Below are positions 51,541 through 59,426 of a stretch of 64,000 bases of DNA, piece by piece. The notes below the pieces were generated by a model. It saw nothing but the letters and a program-made list of their open reading frames with translations. It ran no database searches and was not told where the DNA came from. Source of the stretch: Pseudolysinimonas_A sp039912695 (GTDB lineage: Bacteria; Actinomycetota; Actinomycetes; Actinomycetales; Microbacteriaceae); NCBI RefSeq assembly GCF_039912695.1, contig NZ_JBDSPJ010000013.1, positions 162,387-226,386 of the forward strand, read 5' to 3'. Within the stretch, counting starts at the first letter, position 1; the number at the start of each line of letters is the position of its first letter. A program made the position numbers and the translations under genes.

Positions 51541-52914
51541 TCAGTGATTGACCCGATACACCGTGCGCGCATAGTCGTGATACGGCGCCGGAGCGACAGT
51601 GGCACGAATCTTCACCTGACGGTGCTTCTGGTCGACCTGCGGCTTCGTCGAAATCGGGTCTTCGCCCCAGACCACCTCGACGACAGTTCCGTCGGCCACG
51701 TCGTTGTCGAGTGTCGCAAGCGACATGTAGAGCTGTTCAAACGCGGTGTAGCCGGCGTCCGTCGAGATTCCGACCGGCTTACCCTCGAGGTCGACACGGT
51801 CCATTTGGTAAAAGCCGTATCGAGCTTTGGGAAAGTCGAGGAACTTCGCCGGGATGCCCGGTTCGACCTGGGACTTGACGACGGCTGCGACGTCGTCGGC
51901 ATTCCAGAGCAGCGTGACCTTGCGCCGCTTCGGGGCGGCCGCGATCTTCTCGAGGGCCTCTCGACCGTGGAAGTCGTGGTCGAACTTGACTGACTTGCCG
52001 AGTCCGATGTCGAACGGCGTGAGGTAGTAGTCGTGGATGTCGGTGGAGAACAGCGACCCGGCGAGCGAACCCGCGCGCGCGGCGGGCAACCACTCGCGGT
52101 ACTCGGCGAAGTCGTCATCCCAGATCGCCGGGAAGGGGGTCGGCACCCAGCCCGACTCTTGGGGCGACGAGGAGTACGCCTTGGCGCCCACCATCTTGAT
52201 GTCGAACTCGGCGCCCGCTTCCTGCAGCGCGGCGAGGATCGCGGGGCCGTCGGCGTACGGGCCGTAGAACTCGAAGCCCGGCTGCCCGGCCATTCCGTGC
52301 CGCAGCGCCTTGACCTTCTTGCCGGCGATCTCGACGTCGGCGATGTGGAAGAACTTGACCTCGGGAATCGCATCCCAGAGCTTCAGCATGACTTTGTCGG
52401 CCTCCGGGCCCTGCAGTTCATAGCGGTAGAAGGTCGGGTCGGCGTCGGTGCGCATGTTCGAGTTGGCCTCAAGGCGGTGGTGCACGTTCTTCCCCTCGGC
52501 CTCGCCTTTCTCGAGGTTGTAGCGCACCCAGTCAATGAGGATGTGGTGGCCGATGAGCACGAGACCCTCACGGTCGTCGGAGTTGTAGAACAGGATGCCG
52601 TCGCCGATGAGGTAGCCATCCTGGTTGACCGCGATGAGCTGCTTGGCGACACCCGCCCGGAAGGTCGCGAACGTGTTGGGCGAGATGCTCGACAAGATCG
52701 GGATGAGGTCGGACCCACCCATAAAGAGCTGCGTCATGTGGTGCGACTGGTCCATAATCGCGACCGTTGTCGACCAGGCGCGCTGCTCGTCGCGCCAGTT
52801 GGTGAACTCCGGCTTGATCGGAAAAGTGACCGACGGCCAATCCTGGTTGCGCAGCAGTTCAACTGGGCTACCGACGCGGGCGACCGCGGCTGCCAAAGTC
52901 TCTGAAGTCATCAT
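51541..52914 (-). CDS. ligM: tetrahydrofolate-dependent aryl O-demethylase, LigM/GcvT-like
   Basis: Aminomethyltransferase-fold enzyme of the LigM/DesA type, which moves the methyl group of vanillate, 3-O-methylgallate or syringate to tetrahydrofolate. VAIMDQSHHMTQLF (about 51-64) and VGAKAYSSSPQESGW (242-256) with Tyr247 match the active-site regions of LigM; the catalytic role of a tyrosine at this point is recalled from that family and needs alignment. 457 residues. GAGGATC precedes the ATG. It diverges from two IclR regulators that lead to pobA, and the THF cycle it needs is not in the window. Confidence 0.85.
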   Translation of the reverse strand: MMTSETLAAAVARVGSPVELLRNQDWPSVTFPIKPEFTNWRDEQRAWSTTVAIMDQSHHMTQLFMGGSDLIPILSSISPNTFATFRAGVAKQLIAVNQDGYLIGDGILFYNSDDREGLVLIGHHILIDWVRYNLEKGEAEGKNVHHRLEANSNMRTDADPTFYRYELQGPEADKVMLKLWDAIPEVKFFHIADVEIAGKKVKALRHGMAGQPGFEFYGPYADGPAILAALQEAGAEFDIKMVGAKAYSSSPQESGWVPTPFPAIWDDDFAEYREWLPAARAGSLAGSLFSTDIHDYYLTPFDIGLGKSVKFDHDFHGREALEKIAAAPKRRKVTLLWNADDVAAVVKSQVEPGIPAKFLDFPKARYGFYQMDRVDLEGKPVGISTDAGYTAFEQLYMSLATLDNDVADGTVVEVVWGEDPISTKPQVDQKHRQVKIRATVAPAPYHDYARTVYRVNH

Positions 52915-52988
52915 TGATCCTCACGTGGGTGCGCCGGAATGCGTCGCCACTCTACGAGCGGCACCGGAAGCCCGCGCCTTGGTTCTCT

Positions 52989-53005
52989 TTGAAAGGAAGT
53001 AGGCT
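52989..53005 (+). promoter_or_regulatory. TTGAAAGG operator-like element and leaderless -10 (iclR 1)
   Basis: TTGAAAGG (52989-52996), three bases, TAGGCT (53000-53005), six bases, GTG (53012). The whole TCTTTGAAAGGA stretch is partly palindromic. The same arrangement precedes the second IclR gene. Confidence 0.55.
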
Positions 53006-53011
53006 GCGCTC

Positions 53012-53947
53012 GTGGCACGGCAATCGAACGGCACCTCCGCGATCAGCCGCGTCGTACTCGTGCTCGACACCTTCTCGGTCGAAGCCCCGTTTCTCTCGCT
53101 GAGCGAGATCTCGGAGCGCGCCGGTCTCCCCCTTTCCTCCACGCATCGGATCGTCACAGAACTGGTCGGCCACGGCCTGATCGAGCGGATGCCGGACCGC
53201 AGTTATCGGGTCGGCAACCGGCTCTGGGAGCTGGGCAGTCGCACGCCCGGGGCTCTCGGGCTGCGCGAGATAGCACTCCCCTATCTCCACGCCGTCCAGA
53301 CCCGTGTGCGGCAGCACACCCAGTTGTTGGTGCGCTCCGACCTCGACGTGCTCGTCATCGAGCGGCTCTCGGCACGCGATGCCGTGGTCAACGCCTCGAT
53401 CGTGGGCGGGCGCATCCCGGTGCAGCACTCATCGAGTGGGATTGTGCTGCTCGCCCATGCCGACGAGGCCGAGGTGCTTCTCGACCGCGTCGTCGCGCGC
53501 GGGCTGAACCCGATCACGCCGACCAGCCTGCGCACCGCCACGCAGCTTCGAGATGCCGTCGAGCATGCGCGCCACGAGGGGTTCGCCGTCTCGGAGGGCT
53601 TCATTTTCCCCGAGTCGCGCGGCATCGCCGTGCCGGTGCGGGGTTCTCAGGACGTCGTCGTCGGCGCCATCAGCGTCGTCGTGCCCAACGACGGGTCGGC
53701 GGTGCACGACTTCGTCCGCCTGCTGCGGCTCGCGGCGGACGGCATCCACGAGGCGCTGTTGCGCAGCTACCTGCCGGTCGGGCATCCGAACGCTCGAGCC
53801 GGCGGCATCTACCGGCAACTGGTGTCGTCGTCCGACCGTTCGATGGAGTATTTCGAACACCTCCTCACCGACCACGTCTCGTTGAATGGGAATACCGTGT
53901 CGCTATGGCCAACGGACCCTCTGGAGAGGGAGTCATCGAGCGGCTGA
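53012..53947 (+). CDS. IclR family transcriptional regulator (1)
   Basis: Regulator with N-terminal winged helix-turn-helix (about 10-60: LSLSEISERAGLPLSSTHRIVTELVGHGLIERMPDRSYRVGNRLWELG) and C-terminal effector-binding domain with VNASIVGGRIPVQHSSSGIVLLAH. It is 311 residues, longer than usual by a tail of about 45 residues. The last 43 bases are shared, in another frame, with the start of the next IclR gene. IclR regulators commonly control pob/pca/vanillate genes, so ligM (divergent) and pobA are likely targets. Leaderless GTG start. Confidence 0.9.
   Translation: MARQSNGTSAISRVVLVLDTFSVEAPFLSLSEISERAGLPLSSTHRIVTELVGHGLIERMPDRSYRVGNRLWELGSRTPGALGLREIALPYLHAVQTRVRQHTQLLVRSDLDVLVIERLSARDAVVNASIVGGRIPVQHSSSGIVLLAHADEAEVLLDRVVARGLNPITPTSLRTATQLRDAVEHARHEGFAVSEGFIFPESRGIAVPVRGSQDVVVGAISVVVPNDGSAVHDFVRLLRLAADGIHEALLRSYLPVGHPNARAGGIYRQLVSSSDRSMEYFEHLLTDHVSLNGNTVSLWPTDPLERESSSG
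53882..53898 (+). promoter_or_regulatory. TTGAATGG operator-like element and leaderless -10 (iclR 2)
   Basis: TTGAATGG (53882-53889), three bases, TACCGT (53893-53898), six bases, ATG (53905), inside the 3' end of the first IclR gene. Spacing is identical to the element before iclR 1. Confidence 0.55.
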
Positions 53948-54666
53948 TCCGCGTGCTCGAGACTTTCGACCCCGACCACACCGCGCAGACCGCCAGTCAG
54001 ATCTCCCGCCGGGCCGCACTGCCCGCATCCACCGGGCACCGGGTCGTCGCCGAACTGACGGCGGCCGGACTGCTCGAACGCGACGATGAGGGTCGCGCGC
54101 GGGTCGGGATGCGACTGTGGGAACTCGCCACCCGCGGCTCCCTCGCCCTCGGGTTGCGCCAGGCGGCACTGCCTGCCATGGAGCGCGTGCAATCCGCGGT
54201 TCGTCAACACACGCAACTCGCCGTGCTTGAGCACGACACGGCGCTCTTCCTCGAACGGCTGTCACACCCGGAAGCCGGCGCCAACATCACCCGGATCGCC
54301 GGACGTCTGCCGTTGCACGCGTCGTCGTCGGGACTCGTGTTGCTGGCCCACGCTCCACGAGAGGTCATTGAGCGGGTACTCGCGTCTCCTCTCCCGGCGG
54401 TTGCCCCCGACACGATCACCGACTCCGCGGTGCTCCGCCGCCGGCTCTCCGAGATCCGCCGACTCGGCTACGCAGTCTCGCCGGGGTCGGTCGAGACCGT
54501 TTCGACCGGGATCGCGGTTCCCATCCTCGACAGTGGGACCGTCGTGGCGGCGCTCTCCGTCATCCTGCCCCGCGGTTCGCGCGACGAAACCCGCACGCTC
54601 GTTCTGCTCCGGGATGCCGCAGCCGACATCGCGACGACCCTTGCGCAGGCGAGATTGTTCCGTTGA
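53905..54666 (+). CDS. IclR family transcriptional regulator (2)
   Basis: Second tandem IclR protein, 253 residues, complete: winged helix (about 8-60: VIERLIRVLETFDPDHTAQTASQISRRAALPASTGHRVVAELTAAGLL) and effector domain with ANITRIAGRLPLHASSSGLVLLAH. It is similar in plan to the first but clearly divergent, so the pair looks like an old duplication with separate effectors (perhaps 4-hydroxybenzoate and vanillate). Its promoter lies within the upstream gene. pobA starts 68 bases downstream. Confidence 0.9.
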   Translation: MANGPSGEGVIERLIRVLETFDPDHTAQTASQISRRAALPASTGHRVVAELTAAGLLERDDEGRARVGMRLWELATRGSLALGLRQAALPAMERVQSAVRQHTQLAVLEHDTALFLERLSHPEAGANITRIAGRLPLHASSSGLVLLAHAPREVIERVLASPLPAVAPDTITDSAVLRRRLSEIRRLGYAVSPGSVETVSTGIAVPILDSGTVVAALSVILPRGSRDETRTLVLLRDAAADIATTLAQARLFR

Positions 54667-54670
54667 ATGG
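54663..54670 (+). promoter_or_regulatory. TTGAATGG element before pobA
   Basis: CCGTTGAATGG overlaps the stop codon of IclR 2, followed by gcaACCGT where the other copies have a -10 hexamer at the same distance. It is 65 bases before the pobA start and is the third copy of the motif in the cluster. Confidence 0.45.
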
Positions 54671-54734
54671 GCAACCGTGCCCACGAGACTGACCGCCCCG
54701 GCACACTGGAGCGACCTCGTCGAAGGAGACTGAA

Positions 54735-55913
54735 GTGGCCGACAGTATCCACACCCGCGTCGCGATCGTGGGCGCCGGCCCTGCCGGGCTTCTGCTCTCG
54801 CACCTGCTGCACCTCGACGGCATCGAGTCGATCGTTCTCGACGACCGTTCGCGCGATGACATCGAACACACCATCCGGGCCGGCATCCTCGAGAACGGAA
54901 CCGTCGACCTGCTCTCCTCGTCCGGTGCATCGGAGCGGGTCCTCGTCGACGGACACCGGCACGAGGGCATCGAGCTGCAGTTCGAGGGCGAGGGTCACCG
55001 CATCGACTTCGAGAAACTCGTGGGCCGCGCCGTCTACCTCTACCCGCAACACGAGGTGCTCAAAGACCTACTGGCTCGACGTCTCGCCGACGGCGGCGAC
55101 ATTCGCTTCAGCACCTCGGTCACGGCGGTACTCGACGCCGAGAGCGACTCACCGCGCGTGGTGGGAACGGATGCCGACGGCACCCCGTTCGAGATCGTCG
55201 CGGAGTTCGTGATCGGGGCCGACGGTTCCCGCAGCATCGCCCGCACGGCGGTCGTCGGATCGCAATCCGGCGGATACTTCCGTGAGTATCCGTTCGGCTG
55301 GTTCGGCATCCTGGTCGAGGCGCCGCCTTCGTCGGACGAGCTGATCTACGCGAACTCCGTCGATGGCTTCGCGTTGATCAGCCAGCGCTCGGCAACGGTG
55401 CAGCGCATGTACCTGCAGTGCGACCCGGGGATGAGCCCGGATGCCTGGAGCGACGCCCAGATTTGGGACTCGTTGCAGTCCCGGGTCGCTGGCCGCGAGT
55501 TGCACGAAGGACCGATCTTTCAGCGCGACGTACTGCGGTTCCGAAGCTTCGTCGCCCATCAGCTGCAGAAGGGCAGGGTGTTTCTGGTCGGCGACGCCGC
55601 CCACACCGTGCCGCCGACGGGAGCGAAGGGGATGAACCTCGCGATCAACGACGTGCGCATCCTGCACGAGGGACTGGCCGCCTACTTTGCCGGTCAGGGC
55701 ACCGCGGCGCTCGACGCGTACGAGGAGCGAGCGCTCCCCCGCATCTGGAAGGCCCAGCACTTCTCGTGGTGGATGACCAGCATGCTGCACTCGACAGCCG
55801 AGGCGAGCGAGTTTGACCGTCGTCGCCAGATCGGCGAACTGCGCAGCGTCGTGGAGTCCACCGCGGGCAGCACGTACCTCGCCGAGGCGTACACCGGCTG
55901 GCCCTACGACTGA
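54735..55913 (+). CDS. pobA: 4-hydroxybenzoate 3-monooxygenase
   Basis: FAD-dependent hydroxylase converting 4-hydroxybenzoate to protocatechuate. FAD-binding GAGPAG near residue 14, HTIRAGILENGTVDLL with Arg48 (flavin/substrate region), GADGSRS at 161-167, and FLVGDAAHTVPPTGAKGMN at about 283-301. Substrate residues LIYAN (Tyr205), ALISQRSAT (Ser216, Arg218) and Arg224 keep the relative spacing of Tyr201, Ser212, Arg214 and Arg220 of the Pseudomonas enzyme, which is strong evidence for function. 392 residues; GTG with GAAGGAG upstream. Ends four bases before the convergent ATPase gene. Confidence 0.94.
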   Translation: MADSIHTRVAIVGAGPAGLLLSHLLHLDGIESIVLDDRSRDDIEHTIRAGILENGTVDLLSSSGASERVLVDGHRHEGIELQFEGEGHRIDFEKLVGRAVYLYPQHEVLKDLLARRLADGGDIRFSTSVTAVLDAESDSPRVVGTDADGTPFEIVAEFVIGADGSRSIARTAVVGSQSGGYFREYPFGWFGILVEAPPSSDELIYANSVDGFALISQRSATVQRMYLQCDPGMSPDAWSDAQIWDSLQSRVAGRELHEGPIFQRDVLRFRSFVAHQLQKGRVFLVGDAAHTVPPTGAKGMNLAINDVRILHEGLAAYFAGQGTAALDAYEERALPRIWKAQHFSWWMTSMLHSTAEASEFDRRRQIGELRSVVESTAGSTYLAEAYTGWPYD

Positions 55914-55917
55914 GTCC

Positions 55918-57789
55918 CTACGACTGAGCCGAAACCGCCGGTGTGACCGGTGCTGAGGATGGACTGTTCCGAGCGCCGATCGTTCGCAGCGCAGCCAGGA
56001 TCGTGACCAGATCGATCCCCTCCTGCAGGAAGGCGCCGAGGGTCGCGGGGATGACGCCGAACATGGCGACCACCATCAACGCGACGGACACAATCATCCC
56101 GAGCCAAATGCTCTGCAGCGCGATGCGTACCGTGTCCTTTCCGATCTGGATGGCGTCGGCAACGCGCGAGATGTCGTCGACCAGAATGACGGCATCCGCT
56201 GACTCGCTCGCGGCCGTCGCACCCCGCACCCCGATCGCGATGCCGATCTCCGCGGCGGCGAGAACGGGCGCGTCATTCACACCGTCGCCGACCATGATGA
56301 CCGGCCGCTCGGTGATCGCAGCTACCTCTGCGACCTTGTCGGCGGGCAGGCATTCGGCACGCACCGTCGTGATGCCCACTTCTGCGGCGACGAACTCGGC
56401 ACTCTCGCGCGCGTCCCCGGTGAGCATCCGGGTGTCGCGGATGCCGAGCTGCGCGAGCCGCACGAGCATTGCCGCCGCTTCGGGTCGGACGGTGTCGCGG
56501 GCAAGAAGAGCGCCGGCGAACACTCCCCCGACCGCGACGTAGACCGCGAGTTCACCAGGCCCGATCCTCGTGCGCGCGGCATCCGAAACGCGTTCCGCGA
56601 TGAAGGCGTACTTGCCGACTGCGACATCCCGACCGTCGATGGTCGCGACCACGCCGTTGGTCGCGTGTTCCTCGGCTGCGGCGCCCTCCTGCAGCACGAG
56701 ATCGCGAGAGCGCGCGGCAGCGATGAAGGCCGACGCAAGCACATGAGACGAGTACTGCTCGGCGCTCGCGACGAGTCCGAGCAACTCGTTTTCGCCGAAG
56801 CCGTGCTCGGGTCGCACCGCGACGAGCTCGGGCGACCCATGGGTGAGGGTGCCGGTCTTGTCGAACACGGCAGTTCGGGCGCGGGCGAGCTGTTCGAGAA
56901 CGCCGCCGCCCTTGACGATGATCCCGTTGCGGGCGGCGCGGCTCATCCCGCCGATGAAAGCAACGGGCGCCGCGATCAGCAGCGGACACGGCGTCGCGAG
57001 CACAAGTACTTCGGCGAAGCGCACGGGCTCGCCGCTCACCGCCCAAGCGACTGCGGCCAGCGCGAGCGACAGGACCGTGAACGGGACGGCGTAGCGGTCC
57101 GCGAGGCGCACGACCGGGGCTCTGCTGCGCGACGCCTGCTCCACGAGGGCGACGATCTGCTGATACTGGCTGTTGCCCGCAGTGGCCGTCGCGCGCAACT
57201 CGAGCGCCGCGACGCCGTTGACCGACCCGCTCAGCACCGCATCCCCGGCCACCTTCTCGACCGGGATCGGCTCGCCGGTCACGGAAGACTGATCGAAAGC
57301 GCCGGCCGGGGAGACCAGGGTGCCGTCAACGGGAACGATCTCCGAAGGACGCAGGAGCAGCAGATCACCGACCCGCACCTCGTCGATACCGACATCCCGC
57401 AGGCCGCCGTCCTCGATCAGATGCGCGTGCTGGGGCGAACGTGCCAGGAGCGCGTCGAGGTCGTGCTGTGCCCGTCGGTTCGCGGCATCCTCGAGGGCGA
57501 CCCCGCCGGCGAGCATCAAGACAACAACGATTGCGGCGAGATACTCACCAACGAGCACCGCCGCAACGATCGCGGTGACCGCGAGGATGTCGAGCCCGAA
57601 CTGACGTTTGAGAAGTGAGCGGATCATCCCGACCGCTTGCCACGCCGCCATCGCGAGCGCGTAGCCGCCGAACAGCCACGGCACGAACCAGGCCTCCCCC
57701 GTTAGGAAGAGGACCCCGCCAACCGCGGCCACCATGAGAGTCAGGGTGACGGGCCAGTAGCGCACCGCGTAGTTGAGGATGCGCCGCAT
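55918..57789 (-). CDS. heavy-metal P-type ATPase without N-terminal metal-binding domain
   Basis: P1B-like metal exporter/translocase, 623 residues. Actuator TGEPIPVEK (171-179), membrane motif VLATPCPLL (264-271), phosphorylation DKTGT (310-314) and MVGDGVNDAP hinge are intact. No CxxC or His-rich metal-binding extension precedes the first helix, and the usual His-Pro of the SSHP motif is SSHV (347-350). Metal unknown; TPCPL groups with Zn/Cd/Co-type or uncharacterised branches. Related uncharacterised actinobacterial ATPases carry similar features, as far as I recall. Confidence 0.9.
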   Translation of the reverse strand: MRRILNYAVRYWPVTLTLMVAAVGGVLFLTGEAWFVPWLFGGYALAMAAWQAVGMIRSLLKRQFGLDILAVTAIVAAVLVGEYLAAIVVVLMLAGGVALEDAANRRAQHDLDALLARSPQHAHLIEDGGLRDVGIDEVRVGDLLLLRPSEIVPVDGTLVSPAGAFDQSSVTGEPIPVEKVAGDAVLSGSVNGVAALELRATATAGNSQYQQIVALVEQASRSRAPVVRLADRYAVPFTVLSLALAAVAWAVSGEPVRFAEVLVLATPCPLLIAAPVAFIGGMSRAARNGIIVKGGGVLEQLARARTAVFDKTGTLTHGSPELVAVRPEHGFGENELLGLVASAEQYSSHVLASAFIAAARSRDLVLQEGAAAEEHATNGVVATIDGRDVAVGKYAFIAERVSDAARTRIGPGELAVYVAVGGVFAGALLARDTVRPEAAAMLVRLAQLGIRDTRMLTGDARESAEFVAAEVGITTVRAECLPADKVAEVAAITERPVIMVGDGVNDAPVLAAAEIGIAIGVRGATAASESADAVILVDDISRVADAIQIGKDTVRIALQSIWLGMIVSVALMVVAMFGVIPATLGAFLQEGIDLVTILAALRTIGARNSPSSAPVTPAVSAQS

Positions 57790-57825
57790 GCCTGAGTGTC
57801 GCAGACCGGCCCCGACCGCACCTGC

Positions 57826-59328
57826 TTAGGAGTCGATCCACCCGAAGGTGCGCTCGACGGCTTTGTGCCAGGTGCGACGCAGCTCGGCGCGGCGGTCGTC
57901 GTTGATCGAGGGTTCCCAACGTCGGTCTTCACGCCACCGGGCGCGCAGGTCGTCGAGGCCCGACCAGACTCCGACAGCGAGGCCTGCAGCGTACGCAGCA
58001 CCCAGCGCGGTCGTCTCGGTCACGACCGGACGAACGACCGGGATGCCGAGAACATCCGCCTGCAACTGCATCAGCAGGTCGTTGCGCACCATGCCGCCAT
58101 CGACGCGGAGTTCGACGACCGACACCCCGGCATCGGCATCGGCGGCCTCCAGCACATCGCGAGTTTGGAACGCCACGGCCTCGAGCGCGGCGCGAGCGAG
58201 GTGCGCCCGCGTGACGAACCGCGTGAGACCGAGGATCGCTCCACGGGCGTCGGGTCGCCAGTACGGGGCGAACAGCCCTGAGAAGGCGGGAACGATGACC
58301 GCGCCGCCGCTGTCAGGAACGGATGCCGCGAGCGGTTCGATCTCGTCGGCCGATTGGATGATTCCGAGGCCGTCACGCAGCCACTGCACGAGCGAACCGG
58401 TGACCGCGACCGACCCTTCGAGCGCATACCGGGGTGACTGGTCGCCAATGCGATACGCGACCGTTGTGATGAGGCCGTTGGCAGAGTGCACGACCGTCTC
58501 GCCGGTGTTAACGAGCAGAAAGTTTCCGGTGCCGTAGGTGTTCTTGCTGTCGCCCGCCTCGAACGCGACTTGCCCGAAGGCGGCGGCCTGCTGGTCGCCG
58601 AGGATTCCCGCGATCGGAACTTCGCGCAGCAAGCTCGACGACTCGACCTGACCAACCACTTCGGAAGAACTGCGGATCTCGGGCAGCATCGCGCGAGGGA
58701 TGTCGAACGCCTGAAGCAGCGCGTCATCCCATTCCAGGGTGTGGAGGTCCATCAGCAGGGTGCGGCTCGCGTTGGTCACATCGGTAACGTGCACGCCGCC
58801 GTCGGGGCCGCCGGTCAGGTTCCACACCACCCAGCAATCGGTCGTGCCGAACAGCAGGTCGCCGCTGACCGCCCGCTCGCGGGCGCCCTCGACGTGGTCG
58901 AGGATCCAGCTGATCTTCGTCGCAGAGAAGTAGGTCGCGAGGGGCAGCCCGGTGTCATCGCGGAACCGGTCGACCCCGCCGTCGGCCGCGAGGCGATCGA
59001 CGATGTGCTGCGTGCGGGTGTCTTGCCACACGATCGCGTTGTAGATCGGTTCACCGGTCGCGCGATCCCACACGACGGTGGTCTCCCGCTGATTGGTGAT
59101 GCCGACCGCGGCGATGTCGTGCCGGGTTAGATCGGCTCGGGCAAGCGCGAGCCCGATGACCTCTTGGGTGTTGCGCCAGAGCTCTCGCGGGTCGTGCTCG
59201 ACCCAACCCGGCCGCGGGAGGATCTGCGTGTGTTCCAGCTGTCCGCTGGACACGACAGTTCCCGTGACGTCGAACACGATCGCCCGGGTACTGGTGGTGC
59301 CTTGATCGATCGCCAGGACGTGACTCAT
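57826..59328 (-). CDS. glpK: glycerol kinase
   Basis: FGGY-family kinase making glycerol 3-phosphate. GTTSTRAIVFD (about 9-19, phosphate loop), GVTNQRETTVVWDR, and a late ALGAAYAAGLAVGVW; the C-terminal ATP-binding region has VDGGMVRNDLLMQLQADVLGIPVVRP. 500 residues, normal. A ribosome site GGAG precedes the ATG. Next to it are a SorC-type regulator and glpD; no glpF is seen here. Confidence 0.96.
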   Translation of the reverse strand: MSHVLAIDQGTTSTRAIVFDVTGTVVSSGQLEHTQILPRPGWVEHDPRELWRNTQEVIGLALARADLTRHDIAAVGITNQRETTVVWDRATGEPIYNAIVWQDTRTQHIVDRLAADGGVDRFRDDTGLPLATYFSATKISWILDHVEGARERAVSGDLLFGTTDCWVVWNLTGGPDGGVHVTDVTNASRTLLMDLHTLEWDDALLQAFDIPRAMLPEIRSSSEVVGQVESSSLLREVPIAGILGDQQAAAFGQVAFEAGDSKNTYGTGNFLLVNTGETVVHSANGLITTVAYRIGDQSPRYALEGSVAVTGSLVQWLRDGLGIIQSADEIEPLAASVPDSGGAVIVPAFSGLFAPYWRPDARGAILGLTRFVTRAHLARAALEAVAFQTRDVLEAADADAGVSVVELRVDGGMVRNDLLMQLQADVLGIPVVRPVVTETTALGAAYAAGLAVGVWSGLDDLRARWREDRRWEPSINDDRRAELRRTWHKAVERTFGWIDS

Positions 59329-59426
59329 CGTCGAGCATCTCCTTCGGTGCGCTCACCATGTCGGTCAACGCCTCACTTTACGAGCGCGGCGAGCACCGGA
59401 TGAGCGGCGTGCACGAATGTGCGGGG

